Assembly (NCBI RefSeq): GCF_000832125.1
Contig: NZ_JPRK01000010.1
Span: forward strand, 1 to 64,000
Source: Flavobacterium hibernum
Lineage (GTDB): Bacteria; Bacteroidota; Bacteroidia; Flavobacteriales; Flavobacteriaceae
DNA length: 64,000 nt
Direction: 5' to 3'
The notes beneath the pieces were generated by a model. That model did no database searches. It was not told the DNA's origin and was given only the letters and a program-made list of their open reading frames with translations. Shown piece by piece: positions 7,886 through 17,566 of this stretch. Made by a program: the position numbers and the translations under genes. How positions within the stretch are numbered: position 1 is the first letter of the stretch; every line of letters starts with the position of its first letter.

Positions 7886-10285
7886 ATGATTACAAATACA
7901 TCATTAGAATATAAAGGCGATTTATATCCATCAAAAATCGTGTCATATGAGCAAGAAGGTGACTCTATCTTTTTTAATACAGACAATAAAGTTATTTTAA
8001 GAGTCACTATTCTTAGAGACAGTTTAATTCGATTTCGTTTTACAACCAAAGGTTATTTTAGCAACGATTTTTCGTATGCAATAGATAAAACACAGCTTCA
8101 CGGCTATAATTTTCTGGAACTTACTGAAGAAGAAACCTATTTCTTGATAAAAACCAGTAAAGTAAAATGTAAAATTCAAAAAGCAGATCTTCGCTTATCG
8201 ATTTACGATTTAAACGATCTTTTAATACTTGAAGATGAACTTGGATTTCATTGGGAAGAAAGTTACGAGTATGGCGGAAATATCGTAAAAATGAGTAAAT
8301 CCTCTAAAGATGGAGAGTGTTTTTACGGTTTAGGAGATAAAGCCACACAAATGAATTTAAAAGGCAAAAGATTAGAAAATTTTGCTACAGATCAATATGC
8401 TTATCAAAAAGAGCAAGACCCTTTATACAAAGTAGTTCCGTTTTATATTGGTTTACACAACAAACAATCTTACGGAATTTTCTTCGATAATACTTTTAGA
8501 ACTTTCTTTGATTTTTGTCAGGAAAGAAGAAACGTAACCAGTTTTTGGGCTGAAGGTGGCGAAATGAATTATTACTTCATTTATGGCCCACAAATGCAAG
8601 ATGTTGTAACTACTTATACAGATTTAACGGGTAAACCAGAATTACCGCCATTATGGGTTTTAGGATATCATCAGTGTAAATGGAGTTATTATCCAGAAAG
8701 CAAAGTAAAAGAAATCACATCAAAATTTAGAGAACTTAAAATTCCGTGCGATGCCATTTATTTGGATATTGATTATATGGAAGGTTTTCGATGTTTTACG
8801 TGGAGTAAAGAATATTTTCCTGACCCCAAACGAATGGTTGCCGAACTGGCAGAAGATGGTTTTAAAACTGTTGTAATCATCGATCCGGGAATTAAAATTG
8901 ATAAAGATTATTGGGTTTATAAAGAAGCCTTAGAAAAAGATTATTTCTGCAAAAGAGCCGATGGTCCTTATATGAAAGGAAAAGTTTGGCCTGGCGAATG
9001 TAATTTTCCAGATTACACAAATCCCGTTGTAAGAGAATGGTGGGCAGGATTATTTAAAGAATTAATTTCAGATATTGGAGTTAAAGGTGTTTGGAACGAT
9101 ATGAATGAACCTGCTGTTATGGAAGTTCCAAATAAAACTTTCCCAATGGATGTTCGACACGTTTACGACGGAAATCCTTGCAGTCATAGAAAGGCTCATA
9201 ATATTTACGGTACACAAATGGCGAGAGCCACTTATCATGGTGTAAAACGCTTTGCTTATCCAAAACGTCCTTTTGTAATTACAAGGTCAGCTTATTCTGG
9301 GGCGCAGCGTTATACATCGTCATGGACTGGAGATAATGTAGCAACGTGGGAACATTTGTGGATTGCCAACATTCAAGTACAAAGAATGTGCATTTCCGGA
9401 ATGGGATTTACAGGTTCTGATATTGGAGGTTTTGCGGAACAGCCAACAGGCGAATTGTATGCAAGATGGATTCAGTTAGGAGTTTTTCATCCGTTTTGTA
9501 GAACGCATTCTTCTGGAGATCATGGCAATCAAGAACCTTGGGCTTTTGATGAAGAAGTTATCAATATTACCAGAAAGTTTGTAAGTCTTCGTTACCAATT
9601 ATTACCGTATTTATATACCATGTTTTGGCAATATATTGAAGAAGGAATTCCAATGTTAAAACCACTGGTGTATTATGACCAAGATGATACTCAAACGCAT
9701 TATCGCAATGATGAATTTATCTTTGGAAACCAAATTTTAGTATGTCCAATTCTTGAACCTAATGCTGTAGGTAGACGCATGTATATACCAAGAGGCGAGT
9801 GGTATAACTACTGGACAAATGAGTTTTCGATAGGAGGAAGAGAAGTTTGGGTTGATACTAAATTTGATGAAATCCCTGTGTTTGTAAAAGCCGGAGCAAT
9901 AATTCCAAAATACCCAGTTCAGCAATATGTTGGAGAATTGGAGTTTGACGAATTAACACTTGATTTATATTTCAAAATTGGAAAAGAAAAATCTGTTGTT
10001 TATGAAGATGCTCAAGATGGTTATGATTATAAAAAAGGACGTTACAGCTTTCTGTCTTTTAGAACAATTGGAAAAGAAAAGGAATTGATTATTCAGTTGC
10101 ATAAAGAGGGAAAATACGATACACCTTATACTAAATACAAGATTAATTTAATTGGATTGCCATTTAAAGTAACTGAAATTGAAATTGATAATGAAAAAGT
10201 CGAATTTAATAAAATAGAGTTCGAAGCAAACCATTTTTTAATAGTTGATAAAGAATTTAGTGAACTTCATATTACTGGAGAATAA
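7886..10285 (+). CDS. Alpha-glucosidase, glycoside hydrolase family 31
   Basis: A 799-aa GH31 enzyme with no signal peptide, so probably cytoplasmic. The nucleophile motif WNDMNEP places D405 as nucleophile and TGDN places D483 as acid/base; YLDIDYM and TGSDIGGF mark further subsite loops. The N-terminal beta-sandwich (Gal-mutarotase-like, to about residue 240) and two C-terminal beta domains complete the usual architecture. It is about 200 bases from glgB and may have its own promoter. Likely role: release of glucose from maltodextrins or glycogen fragments, linking the cluster to alpha-glucan turnover. Confidence 0.92.
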   Translation: MITNTSLEYKGDLYPSKIVSYEQEGDSIFFNTDNKVILRVTILRDSLIRFRFTTKGYFSNDFSYAIDKTQLHGYNFLELTEEETYFLIKTSKVKCKIQKADLRLSIYDLNDLLILEDELGFHWEESYEYGGNIVKMSKSSKDGECFYGLGDKATQMNLKGKRLENFATDQYAYQKEQDPLYKVVPFYIGLHNKQSYGIFFDNTFRTFFDFCQERRNVTSFWAEGGEMNYYFIYGPQMQDVVTTYTDLTGKPELPPLWVLGYHQCKWSYYPESKVKEITSKFRELKIPCDAIYLDIDYMEGFRCFTWSKEYFPDPKRMVAELAEDGFKTVVIIDPGIKIDKDYWVYKEALEKDYFCKRADGPYMKGKVWPGECNFPDYTNPVVREWWAGLFKELISDIGVKGVWNDMNEPAVMEVPNKTFPMDVRHVYDGNPCSHRKAHNIYGTQMARATYHGVKRFAYPKRPFVITRSAYSGAQRYTSSWTGDNVATWEHLWIANIQVQRMCISGMGFTGSDIGGFAEQPTGELYARWIQLGVFHPFCRTHSSGDHGNQEPWAFDEEVINITRKFVSLRYQLLPYLYTMFWQYIEEGIPMLKPLVYYDQDDTQTHYRNDEFIFGNQILVCPILEPNAVGRRMYIPRGEWYNYWTNEFSIGGREVWVDTKFDEIPVFVKAGAIIPKYPVQQYVGELEFDELTLDLYFKIGKEKSVVYEDAQDGYDYKKGRYSFLSFRTIGKEKELIIQLHKEGKYDTPYTKYKINLIGLPFKVTEIEIDNEKVEFNKIEFEANHFLIVDKEFSELHITGE

Positions 10286-10372
10286 GTAAAAATTATGATA
10301 TTTTTATAATTAATTATGTAAGAATCTTATTAAGAGTATTTGTATTTTTACCACATATTAATCTATGTTATC

Positions 10373-11185
10373 ATGAAGAATCATTTACTTTTAGCAATTT
10401 CTACAGGCCTTCTGGTTAGTGCTTGTGCAACAAATCCAATTACAGGAAAGCAAACTTTAAATTTTGTTTCAAACAGCGAGTTGTTTCCTACATCTTTTCA
10501 GCAATACAACACATTTTTGACTGAAAATAAAGTAATTACCGGAACTGCAGATGCAAAAAGAGTTGAAAATGTGGGAATGAAAATTAAAGCTGCCGCCGAG
10601 AAGTATTTAGCATACTTAGGGCAGTCGCAATACTTAAAAGATTATCGCTGGGAATACAAATTAGTAGAAAATAAAGAAGTGAATGCTTGGTGTATGCCAG
10701 GTGGTAAAATTGTTGTCTATTCGGGTATTTTACCAATAACTCAGGACGAAGCAGGTTTGGCAACAGTTATGGGACACGAAGTATCGCATGCATTAGCAAA
10801 TCACGGTGCGCAACGTATGAGTGCAGCACAATTGCAACAAATTGGAAGCGCAGCATTAGATGCAGCAACAAGTAATAAATCTGACGCAACCAGACAAATA
10901 TTCGCGCAAGCTTATGGCGTTGGTTCAGAAGTAGGAGTAATGCTTCCGTTTAGCCGAAGTAATGAAACAGAAGCTGATAAAATAGGATTAACGCTTATGG
11001 CAATTGCAGGTTATAATCCAGATGATGCAATTTCATTTTGGACAAGAATGTCTGCCAAATCGGGAGCAGCAGGAACACCTGAGTTTATGAGTACGCACCC
11101 GTCTGATGCTACGAGAATTGCTAATTTAAAATCATTGATTCCAGAGGCAAAAGCAACTGCTCTTAAAGTTGGAGTTATTAGATAA
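10373..11185 (+). CDS. M48 family metalloprotease lipoprotein
   Basis: A 270-aa lipoprotein starting at the ATG at 10373; an upstream TTG (10340) would add 11 residues ahead of a clean lipoprotein signal. The lipobox is LVSAC, followed by ATNPITGK, a hallmark of the LoiP/YcaL-type periplasmic M48 group. The zinc motif HEVSH is at residues 135-139 and the third ligand is probably the glutamate in NETEADKIG. Likely function is turnover of misfolded envelope proteins. It is monocistronic, with a terminator 27 bases after the stop. Confidence 0.88.
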   Translation: MKNHLLLAISTGLLVSACATNPITGKQTLNFVSNSELFPTSFQQYNTFLTENKVITGTADAKRVENVGMKIKAAAEKYLAYLGQSQYLKDYRWEYKLVENKEVNAWCMPGGKIVVYSGILPITQDEAGLATVMGHEVSHALANHGAQRMSAAQLQQIGSAALDAATSNKSDATRQIFAQAYGVGSEVGVMLPFSRSNETEADKIGLTLMAIAGYNPDDAISFWTRMSAKSGAAGTPEFMSTHPSDATRIANLKSLIPEAKATALKVGVIR

Positions 11186-11211
11186 GATTTAAATGTAATT
11201 TTATAGAATAT

Positions 11212-11242
11212 AAAAGCCGCTCTTTTAAGAGTGGCTTTTTTT
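11212..11242 (+). terminator. Terminator after the M48 protease gene
   Basis: A 13-base stem (11212-11224 with 11227-11239) containing one G-T pair runs into a T tract. Confidence 0.85.
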
Positions 11243-11303
11243 GTGGGATTTGCTTTTGAGAATTCTTTAATAATTTAATAATACACGATTTAGATAAAAT
11301 CTA

Positions 11304-11333
11304 TTTGATTATAATAAAAATTGGATAAATTCG
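11304..11333 (+). promoter_or_regulatory. Bacteroidota-type promoter of the UMF1 permease gene
   Basis: A TTTG -33 box at 11304-11307 is separated by 18 bases from a TAAATTCG -7 box (11326-11333, one mismatch to TAnnTTTG). It lies 25 bases before the ATG. Confidence 0.55.
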
Positions 11334-11357
11334 TAACCTGTTAACAAAACCATTTTT

Positions 11358-12692
11358 ATGAAAAACCTACAAAAAGGAGATAAAAAATTATTAAATGCCT
11401 GGGCATTTTATGATTGGGCCAATTCAGTTTATACACTTACAATTGCCTCGGCAGTATTTCCTATTTTTTATGAAGCTTTATTCTCAAAACGTGATCACTA
11501 TATTGATGTTTTTGGTTTACACCTAAAAAATTCTGCCTTAATTAGTTTTATCACAGCTTTTGCTTTTTTGGTAGTTTCGTTTATTTCGCCACTATTATCC
11601 GGAATTGCTGATTATGTAGGTAATAAAAAAGCGTTCATGAAATTCTTCTGTTATTTGGGTGCCATCTCTTGCATGGGATTATATTGGTTTAATCTTGATA
11701 ACATTTATATAGGTTTAGGATTTTATTTCCTTGGATTAATTGGATATTGGGGAAGTTTAGTTTTTTATAATTCGTATTTACCAGATATTGCTTTTGAAGA
11801 ACAACAGGACAGTATAAGTGCTAAAGGTTATTCATTAGGCTATATAGGAAGTGTTATTTTACTCGTACTTAATTTAGCCATGATTATGAAGCCGGATTGG
11901 TTTAGTATTCAAGGAACAGCTACAGAAAGTGCTTCAGATATTGCTATGCGCTATTCGTTTGTAATGGTGGGAGTTTGGTGGGTTTTATTCAGTCAATATA
12001 CCTATTATTATTTACCAAAAGGAAGCAAGGATACAGACGAAAAATTAACAAAATCTGTTATTTTTAATGGTTTCAAAGAACTAAAAAAAGTTTGGGGATT
12101 ATTAAAAGAGAATGTTGCTTTAAAACGTTATTTAGGAGGTTTTTTTGTTTCGAGCATGGCAGTGCAAACGGTAATGCTTGTTGCTACCTATTTTGGAGCT
12201 CAGGAAATAAAATGGTCATCAAAAGAAGAAGGTACGATTGGACTAATTACTTGTATTTTAATTATTCAATTAGTTGCTGTTGTAGGCGCAGTTTTAACAT
12301 CTAAAGCTTCTTCAAAATTTGGAAATATACCAACCCTTATTTTTATTAATTGTATTTGGGCAGTTTCGTGCGGATTTGCTTTTTTGATTACTTTACCAAT
12401 GCATTTTTATATAATGGCAACAGTTGCGGGATTTGTAATGGGAGGAATTCAGGCTTTGTCACGTTCGACATATTCAAAATTATTGCCCGAAACTCTTGAT
12501 ACAGCATCGTTTTTTAGTTTCTATGACGTTGCCGAAAAAATAGGAATTGTTATTGGTATGTGCATATACGGAATTATTGATCAAAGAACCGGAAGTCCGC
12601 GTTCAGCTTTTATAGTTTTAGGAGTTTTCTTTGTGATCGCAATTTTTCTATTAAGAAGAGTGCCAAAAAAAGACACCTTAAAAGTGTCTTAA
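11358..12692 (+). CDS. MFS transporter, UMF1 / Atg22-like family
   Basis: A 444-aa permease with about 12 membrane segments. The N-terminal signature NAWAFYDWANSVYTLTI and the large early loop are typical of the bacterial UMF1 group related to yeast Atg22 vacuolar effluxers. The cytoplasmic-loop motif GGIQALSRSTYSKLLPE after TM10 is also characteristic. Substrate is unknown for the bacterial members; amino-acid export is a guess by analogy with Atg22. Its last codons form part of the terminator of the converging serine hydrolase gene. Confidence 0.85.
   Translation: MKNLQKGDKKLLNAWAFYDWANSVYTLTIASAVFPIFYEALFSKRDHYIDVFGLHLKNSALISFITAFAFLVVSFISPLLSGIADYVGNKKAFMKFFCYLGAISCMGLYWFNLDNIYIGLGFYFLGLIGYWGSLVFYNSYLPDIAFEEQQDSISAKGYSLGYIGSVILLVLNLAMIMKPDWFSIQGTATESASDIAMRYSFVMVGVWWVLFSQYTYYYLPKGSKDTDEKLTKSVIFNGFKELKKVWGLLKENVALKRYLGGFFVSSMAVQTVMLVATYFGAQEIKWSSKEEGTIGLITCILIIQLVAVVGAVLTSKASSKFGNIPTLIFINCIWAVSCGFAFLITLPMHFYIMATVAGFVMGGIQALSRSTYSKLLPETLDTASFFSFYDVAEKIGIVIGMCIYGIIDQRTGSPRSAFIVLGVFFVIAIFLLRRVPKKDTLKVS
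12664..12690 (-). terminator. Terminator of the minus-strand operon, inside the end of a convergent gene
   Basis: A 7-bp stem (12670-12676 with 12684-12690) is followed on the minus strand by a run of T (complement of 12664-12670). It ends the sigma/GIN/serine hydrolase transcript but lies within the last codons of the UMF1 permease gene. Confidence 0.7.
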
Positions 12693-12702
12693 ATTAGCAA
12701 GA

Positions 12703-14538
12703 TTACTTAAGTAGAAGCTGTGTATTGATTTTGGAAATCATCTGCTTTGCATTATCATTTTGAGGATTAAGTTCTAATGATTTTTGATAGTTTTGTTTGG
12801 CAATTTCTAGTTTTCCAATAGTTTCAAATACTTCGCCTAAGCTATCGTAAGCATTTGCAGATTCAGGATATTCAGAACAATTAAGAGAGAAAATTTGAAT
12901 AGAAAGATTAATTTGTTTTTTATTAAAAACACTATATCCTAAATTATTCAAATTTTCTTCAAAGTTGTATGTTGGATACTTCAACTTTAATTTTTTAAAT
13001 TGATTTACAGCTATTTCAAAACTATTTTCGCTAAAAATCTCCATTAACTGAGTTTGCGGTGTCCTTATTTTATCTAGAGAAAGTTTTAATTTTTTGTCCG
13101 TGTAATCTGGGCGAGAAATAGCTAATCCGTTAAGTTTATTTTTTGCCAAATTAAACTCAATTATATTTGGATAATTTTCAACTTTAAAGCTATTGTTTCC
13201 TATATAGTACATTTCATTTTTTTCTACATTAAAACTATCTTTTAAATACGGCGAATTAAGATACAAGAGGTTATTTTCTTCAAATATTTTAGTAACTCCT
13301 AATCTGTTGTAGCCATAAAGAATTTCAGTATAATATCCTTTGATAGCTTTTTTTAATGTTGGCGGAGCCGGTTGCAAAGCTGCTTTATTAAAGGGTTTGT
13401 TCCAATGTAATTTAGTAATAATTTCATTTTCAATAAAAGACATCACAGGCAAACGGTTGGGTTTGTCACCATTGGCTAAAATTGCAATTCCATTACCATT
13501 TTTCATAGTCGCTAACAAATCGCCTCCAGTTCCAGTATTTGATCCGTCATGCGAAAACCATTCCACATTTCCAAAACCTAAACTTCGTTGCCAGCCATAA
13601 CTCCAGCCACGTGGCCCATTCATTGTAACAATTTTCGTTACTTTTTTTGCAACCGTAGTCGAAATTATCTTATTTCCATTTCCCAAAAGAGCTTTTTGCA
13701 TTTCGATAGCAATTAATGCTAAATCACTAGGAGTAGACCATAAACCAGATGGTGCAACTTGTGGTGTAATTGGTATTCCTGTTCTAATAATTTCACCTTT
13801 ACTATTATGAACTTTTGCAATATTGGTTAAAAATCCTTGTTCATTTGGCTGAATCATTGTTGAATTTTGCAATTGTAAAGGATCAAGAAGATTTTCTTTT
13901 ACAATTTGTGCCAATGGTTTATTAAAGTGATCTTCAAGCGCACATTGAATAATGACATATCCACCGCCACTATATTCCCAATTAGCTCCCGGTTTAAATA
14001 TAAATTCGATTGGTTTTTTAGATCTCGGCAATAGTTTTCCCTGTAAACTTTGTACAATAGTTGGGATAGAATCTCCCAAATAATAATCTTCAAATCCGCC
14101 TTGACTTGTTCCCGCAGTGTGAGATAAAAGTTGTTTCCAGGTTACTTTTGTATCTTTAGTGAAAGTGCTTTCCGGAAGTTTCCATCTTTCAAGATAATTC
14201 TCAATTGGGTCATCTAGATTTATTAAACCTTTTTCTTCGAGCATTGCACAAACAATTGCTGTTATTGGTTTTGAAATAGATGCTGTAGAAAAAGCTGTAT
14301 TTAGATCGATTTTTTCGGAAGAATCAGCAGCTTTAATTCCCCATTGATTTGTCCATATAGTTTTATAATTTTCAAACACAGCAACACTTAAACCTTTTAA
14401 ATTATATTTTAACATCATTTCTGATGTACTTTTTTTAAGTTCTTCAAAAACGTTAATCTTATTTGTATCTCTCTTTTTTTGCGCAAAAGATAAGGCACAA
14501 GAAAAACTCAGAAGGATAATTAATACTGTCCGTCTCAT
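12703..14538 (-). CDS. Exported serine hydrolase (class C beta-lactamase family) with TPR tail
   Basis: A 611-aa protein with a signal peptide ending near SFAQ|KK. The penicillin-binding-protein-like domain carries SISK (S87-K90), a tyrosine motif YSG at 189-191 in place of YxN, and HDG instead of KTG. The last ~100 residues form TPR-like helices (NAYDSLGEVFETIGKLEIAKQNYQKSLELNP). This is the architecture of Flavobacterium beta-lactamase-family hydrolases, more likely peptidases or esterases than antibiotic-inactivating enzymes. It is last in the operon that starts with the ECF sigma gene. Confidence 0.85.
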   Translation of the reverse strand: MRRTVLIILLSFSCALSFAQKKRDTNKINVFEELKKSTSEMMLKYNLKGLSVAVFENYKTIWTNQWGIKAADSSEKIDLNTAFSTASISKPITAIVCAMLEEKGLINLDDPIENYLERWKLPESTFTKDTKVTWKQLLSHTAGTSQGGFEDYYLGDSIPTIVQSLQGKLLPRSKKPIEFIFKPGANWEYSGGGYVIIQCALEDHFNKPLAQIVKENLLDPLQLQNSTMIQPNEQGFLTNIAKVHNSKGEIIRTGIPITPQVAPSGLWSTPSDLALIAIEMQKALLGNGNKIISTTVAKKVTKIVTMNGPRGWSYGWQRSLGFGNVEWFSHDGSNTGTGGDLLATMKNGNGIAILANGDKPNRLPVMSFIENEIITKLHWNKPFNKAALQPAPPTLKKAIKGYYTEILYGYNRLGVTKIFEENNLLYLNSPYLKDSFNVEKNEMYYIGNNSFKVENYPNIIEFNLAKNKLNGLAISRPDYTDKKLKLSLDKIRTPQTQLMEIFSENSFEIAVNQFKKLKLKYPTYNFEENLNNLGYSVFNKKQINLSIQIFSLNCSEYPESANAYDSLGEVFETIGKLEIAKQNYQKSLELNPQNDNAKQMISKINTQLLLK

Positions 14539-14587
14539 TTTATATAGAATTTTTTAGATTGTTTTTCTGAAGCAGAACTTTTAGTTG

Positions 14588-15700
14588 TTATTTCTGCTTT
14601 AATTCATTCAATAAATTATTGACTGCTGTCTCAAGATAAGTTCCTGAATTTTTATCGCTTTGGTTCATGAGAATTACAAAGCCAAAATTAGATTCAGGGA
14701 ATATTTTTAAAATGTTTTGAGTTCCAATTGAGCCGCCATCTTTTGCGTAAATAGTGTTGCCATCAATATCAGTTTGAATCTCCCAGAAATAGCCCATATC
14801 AGGATTTAATGCAATTTTTCGATGTGATTCTAGTACTATTTTGTTATTTCGATCTAGTTCAAATTTGATGAATTTTGTCAAATCATTAATTGTTGATTTA
14901 AGCATTTTTGAAGCGCCCCAAAGATTGCTTGAAAGTGGTGTCATCAATAACTCACTTTCATTGTACCCATTTGCGACTATATCATTTTTATTAAGTTTAA
15001 TTCTTGTTGAATTCATCTTTAACTTATCAAAAATCACCTGATGCAATTGATCTTCGTAGCTTTCTTTATAAACATTTTCTAAAATATGAGCGCATAATTC
15101 AGGTCCAAGCGCACCATATTTAAAGGTTTTTCCTGGTAATGTATCGACTTTCACTTTTCTTAAAGCAATAAAAAAATCACTTTTAGTATATGATTTATCA
15201 AGCCTGTTTTTATGAACTAAAAAACTATCAGGACTATATTTTTGACGAATTTCTTTTGTATCAGGAAAAGGAGTTAATATACCAGTTCTATGTGTTAGTA
15301 AATCTTTAATTCTAATTGGATTTCCTTTAAAATTTAAATTAGAAAAAGGCTCATTTAAGTATTTTCTGATATCATCATCCAAATTTATTTTTCCTTCAAG
15401 AACAGCATTTGCCATTAAGGTTCCAGTAAAAACTTTGGTTACTGATGCTATTTCAAATAGAGTGTTACTATTGGCTTTTCCTTCTTTTCCTTTTTCTAAG
15501 ATACCAAAATGTCTGATATATGATTTGCCATCTTTTACGATAGCAATAGAAACAGAATTTGCCTTTGAATCTTTTAATAAATTGTTAGCAGTTTTTGTAA
15601 TTGCTTCAATAATTTCTTTCTTAGAAAAGTTATTTCCTTTTTGCTGACTGTAAAGAGTAAAATTAAAGCTCAATAATAAAAGAAGAATTATTCTGTTCAT
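14588..15700 (-). CDS. Exported serine hydrolase (class C beta-lactamase family)
   Basis: A 370-aa protein. The start is set at 15700, where a clean signal peptide (MNRIILLLLLSF...YSQ|Q) begins, rather than 60 bases upstream. The catalytic SVTK is at 86-89. The second motif is YGA and the third a DGGSIGT segment, so the KTG triad is degenerate as in esterase-like or D-aminopeptidase-like members. It lacks the TPR tail of its downstream neighbour. It lies 60 bases after the head-GIN gene and 49 bases before the other hydrolase, consistent with one transcript. Confidence 0.83.
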   Translation of the reverse strand: MNRIILLLLLSFNFTLYSQQKGNNFSKKEIIEAITKTANNLLKDSKANSVSIAIVKDGKSYIRHFGILEKGKEGKANSNTLFEIASVTKVFTGTLMANAVLEGKINLDDDIRKYLNEPFSNLNFKGNPIRIKDLLTHRTGILTPFPDTKEIRQKYSPDSFLVHKNRLDKSYTKSDFFIALRKVKVDTLPGKTFKYGALGPELCAHILENVYKESYEDQLHQVIFDKLKMNSTRIKLNKNDIVANGYNESELLMTPLSSNLWGASKMLKSTINDLTKFIKFELDRNNKIVLESHRKIALNPDMGYFWEIQTDIDGNTIYAKDGGSIGTQNILKIFPESNFGFVILMNQSDKNSGTYLETAVNNLLNELKQK

Positions 15701-15760
15701 TTTTTGATATTTGATTAGATGATTTTTATGTAATCTCGTATTATTGAGCTTTAAATACAA

Positions 15761-16486
15761 TTATGCTTTTGAAATACTACCCGAACCAGAAACCTTTACA
15801 TCCCGTTTCTCAGGGTTTCCAGTATATTTAATATCACCAGATCCTGAAACTCTAGCAGTTAAACTTCCACTACAGTTTACTTTAGTATCTCCAGATCCTG
15901 AAACATTAACATCAACATTTTTTGACTTTAAATTTCCAGCGTCAATATCACCGGATCCCGAAAGTTTAGTAGTAAAATTATCAGCTACACCTTTTAAATT
16001 TACATCTCCAGATCCGCTTAAATTAAGCTCTAAAGTACTGGATTCAATGGCTAAATTAAAATTGCCTGAACCTGAAAGTTTTGCTAAGAATTTATCATTT
16101 TTAATAACGTCTTTTGATTTAATGTCTCCAGAACCAGCCAAGTTTAATTCTGAAATTTTCTCAAACGGAACTGTTATGTGAACTTTTTTACCAAAACTAG
16201 AACGGATATTAGTGCTTTTCTTTACATAAATTTTCAAGGTATTATCTTCAACTTCAACAACAATTACTTGTAGAATGTTTTCTTCACCTTTTAAAATAAT
16301 TTTACCTTCTTTTCCTGCCACTAAATCCACATCAAAAGATCCTGCAATTTTTATAGCATTATATTCTCCGGTTGTTCTGGTATCTGTTGTTACTTTTCCG
16401 TTTCCACTAATTTTATTCGATTGTGCATTACCTACAAAACTCACTAAAAACGCACCACAAACTACTAATTGTATTAATTTTTTCAT
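15761..16486 (-). CDS. Head-GIN domain (DUF2807) exported protein with GSGD repeats
   Basis: A 241-aa protein with a signal peptide (to about residue 21, VGNAQ). The body is a run of ~18-20-residue turns, each marked by GSGD, GSGN or GSGS, which predicts a right-handed beta-helix. This is the DUF2807 'auto-transporter adhesin, head GIN domain' family, widespread in Bacteroidota next to ECF sigma systems. The mature protein is probably periplasmic or at the outer membrane; its ligand is unknown. There are no catalytic motifs. Confidence 0.85.
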   Translation of the reverse strand: MKKLIQLVVCGAFLVSFVGNAQSNKISGNGKVTTDTRTTGEYNAIKIAGSFDVDLVAGKEGKIILKGEENILQVIVVEVEDNTLKIYVKKSTNIRSSFGKKVHITVPFEKISELNLAGSGDIKSKDVIKNDKFLAKLSGSGNFNLAIESSTLELNLSGSGDVNLKGVADNFTTKLSGSGDIDAGNLKSKNVDVNVSGSGDTKVNCSGSLTARVSGSGDIKYTGNPEKRDVKVSGSGSISKA

Positions 16487-16504
16487 TGCTTTATTTTTTT
16501 AAGA

Positions 16505-17566
16505 TTACTGTTTTTTATTTAATGATACGTTTCCATAATTCGAAGTTATAATTACTTTATTTTGACCTTTCTTTTTATTGAAACCACTAAGCCTTTTGCT
16601 GGTGTTTTTACTTTCGTTTACTGAAACATCCAAAGAGCTGTCAGTTCTAATACTTCCGTATTTCGTATTAATATCAAAATCAAAAGCATAATTCATGTCA
16701 TATCCTAACGAAACATCAGAGTAACCCGAAGTGATATTTACGTTATTTGCTTTTTCTTTGATAACACCAACATAAAACTTACTGTAATTAGTATCTAAAT
16801 TAATACTATTAGAAAGTTCGGCAATCGAAATCGTAAGGTAATTTCCTGATCCTGAGAACGAGTTTACTTTCTGGAATTTTAAGGTTCCGTAATTGCAGTC
16901 ATATTTAATATTTTGAGTATCAGAAACTGTTAAATCTGTATAATTAGTATCAAGATTTAAGTTACCAGAATCATTAATTTTTAATCCTGAATATCGCGCT
17001 TCGATAGTTCCGTTTTTAATATAATCTATAGAAGAACTTTGGCAATATTCAATCTGAATTCGATTATTCGAATTGTTTAATTTTCCCAAATTCACTTTCC
17101 CGTATTTACAAGCAATATCTGCTGTTCCTTCTAAACTAAGAACTGAAATGTTTCCATACTTGTTGACCAATTTCACAGTTCCGTTTTTCGGAATTTTTAT
17201 CACATAATTAATTTCAAAACTATTGCTGCTTCCTTTACTTTTTAAAGATGAAGTTCCTAGTTTAGTAATTGCTGTAACCATCGATTTTAATGCTGTAATG
17301 TCAACATCAATACTGTTTAGTTTTTCATTAACCCAGTTTTCATTTCCGCCCGAAACTTTAATCGTGATGTCTAGATCAATTTTATCTTCATCCCAAGTAC
17401 TTACTGAGATATTTCCGTATCTGTTATCAATGTCAATTCCGGCATTAGAATTAACGATATACGTTTTTTTAATGTTTTTTTGCTTAGTTACGTAAGTATC
17501 ATCGTTTGAAAATCCCAAAAAAGGAATCAAAAGGAATAAGATTAGTATATTATAATGTTTTTTCAT
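16505..17566 (-). CDS. Exported beta-helix (DUF4097/GIN-like) protein
   Basis: A 353-aa protein. The start at 17566 puts MKKHYNILILFLLIPFLGFS as signal peptide and overlaps the anti-sigma gene by 17 bases; the upstream alternative at 17599 only adds a charged tail. The body shows repeated NRYGNISVS, NKYGNISVL and SNYGNVSL turns, again predicting a beta-helix. It pairs with the following GSGD protein, probably as two envelope-exposed outputs of the same sigma regulon. Molecular function is unknown. Confidence 0.75.
   Translation of the reverse strand: MKKHYNILILFLLIPFLGFSNDDTYVTKQKNIKKTYIVNSNAGIDIDNRYGNISVSTWDEDKIDLDITIKVSGGNENWVNEKLNSIDVDITALKSMVTAITKLGTSSLKSKGSSNSFEINYVIKIPKNGTVKLVNKYGNISVLSLEGTADIACKYGKVNLGKLNNSNNRIQIEYCQSSSIDYIKNGTIEARYSGLKINDSGNLNLDTNYTDLTVSDTQNIKYDCNYGTLKFQKVNSFSGSGNYLTISIAELSNSINLDTNYSKFYVGVIKEKANNVNITSGYSDVSLGYDMNYAFDFDINTKYGSIRTDSSLDVSVNESKNTSKRLSGFNKKKGQNKVIITSNYGNVSLNKKQ

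Noticed and set aside
12703..15700. Antibiotic-resistance beta-lactamases, possibly tied to the BlaI/M56 operon
   Set aside because: The active-site motifs are degenerate (YSG/YGA, HDG/DGGS), the proteins carry TPR or esterase-like features, and they are 17 kb from the BlaI genes in a sigma operon.
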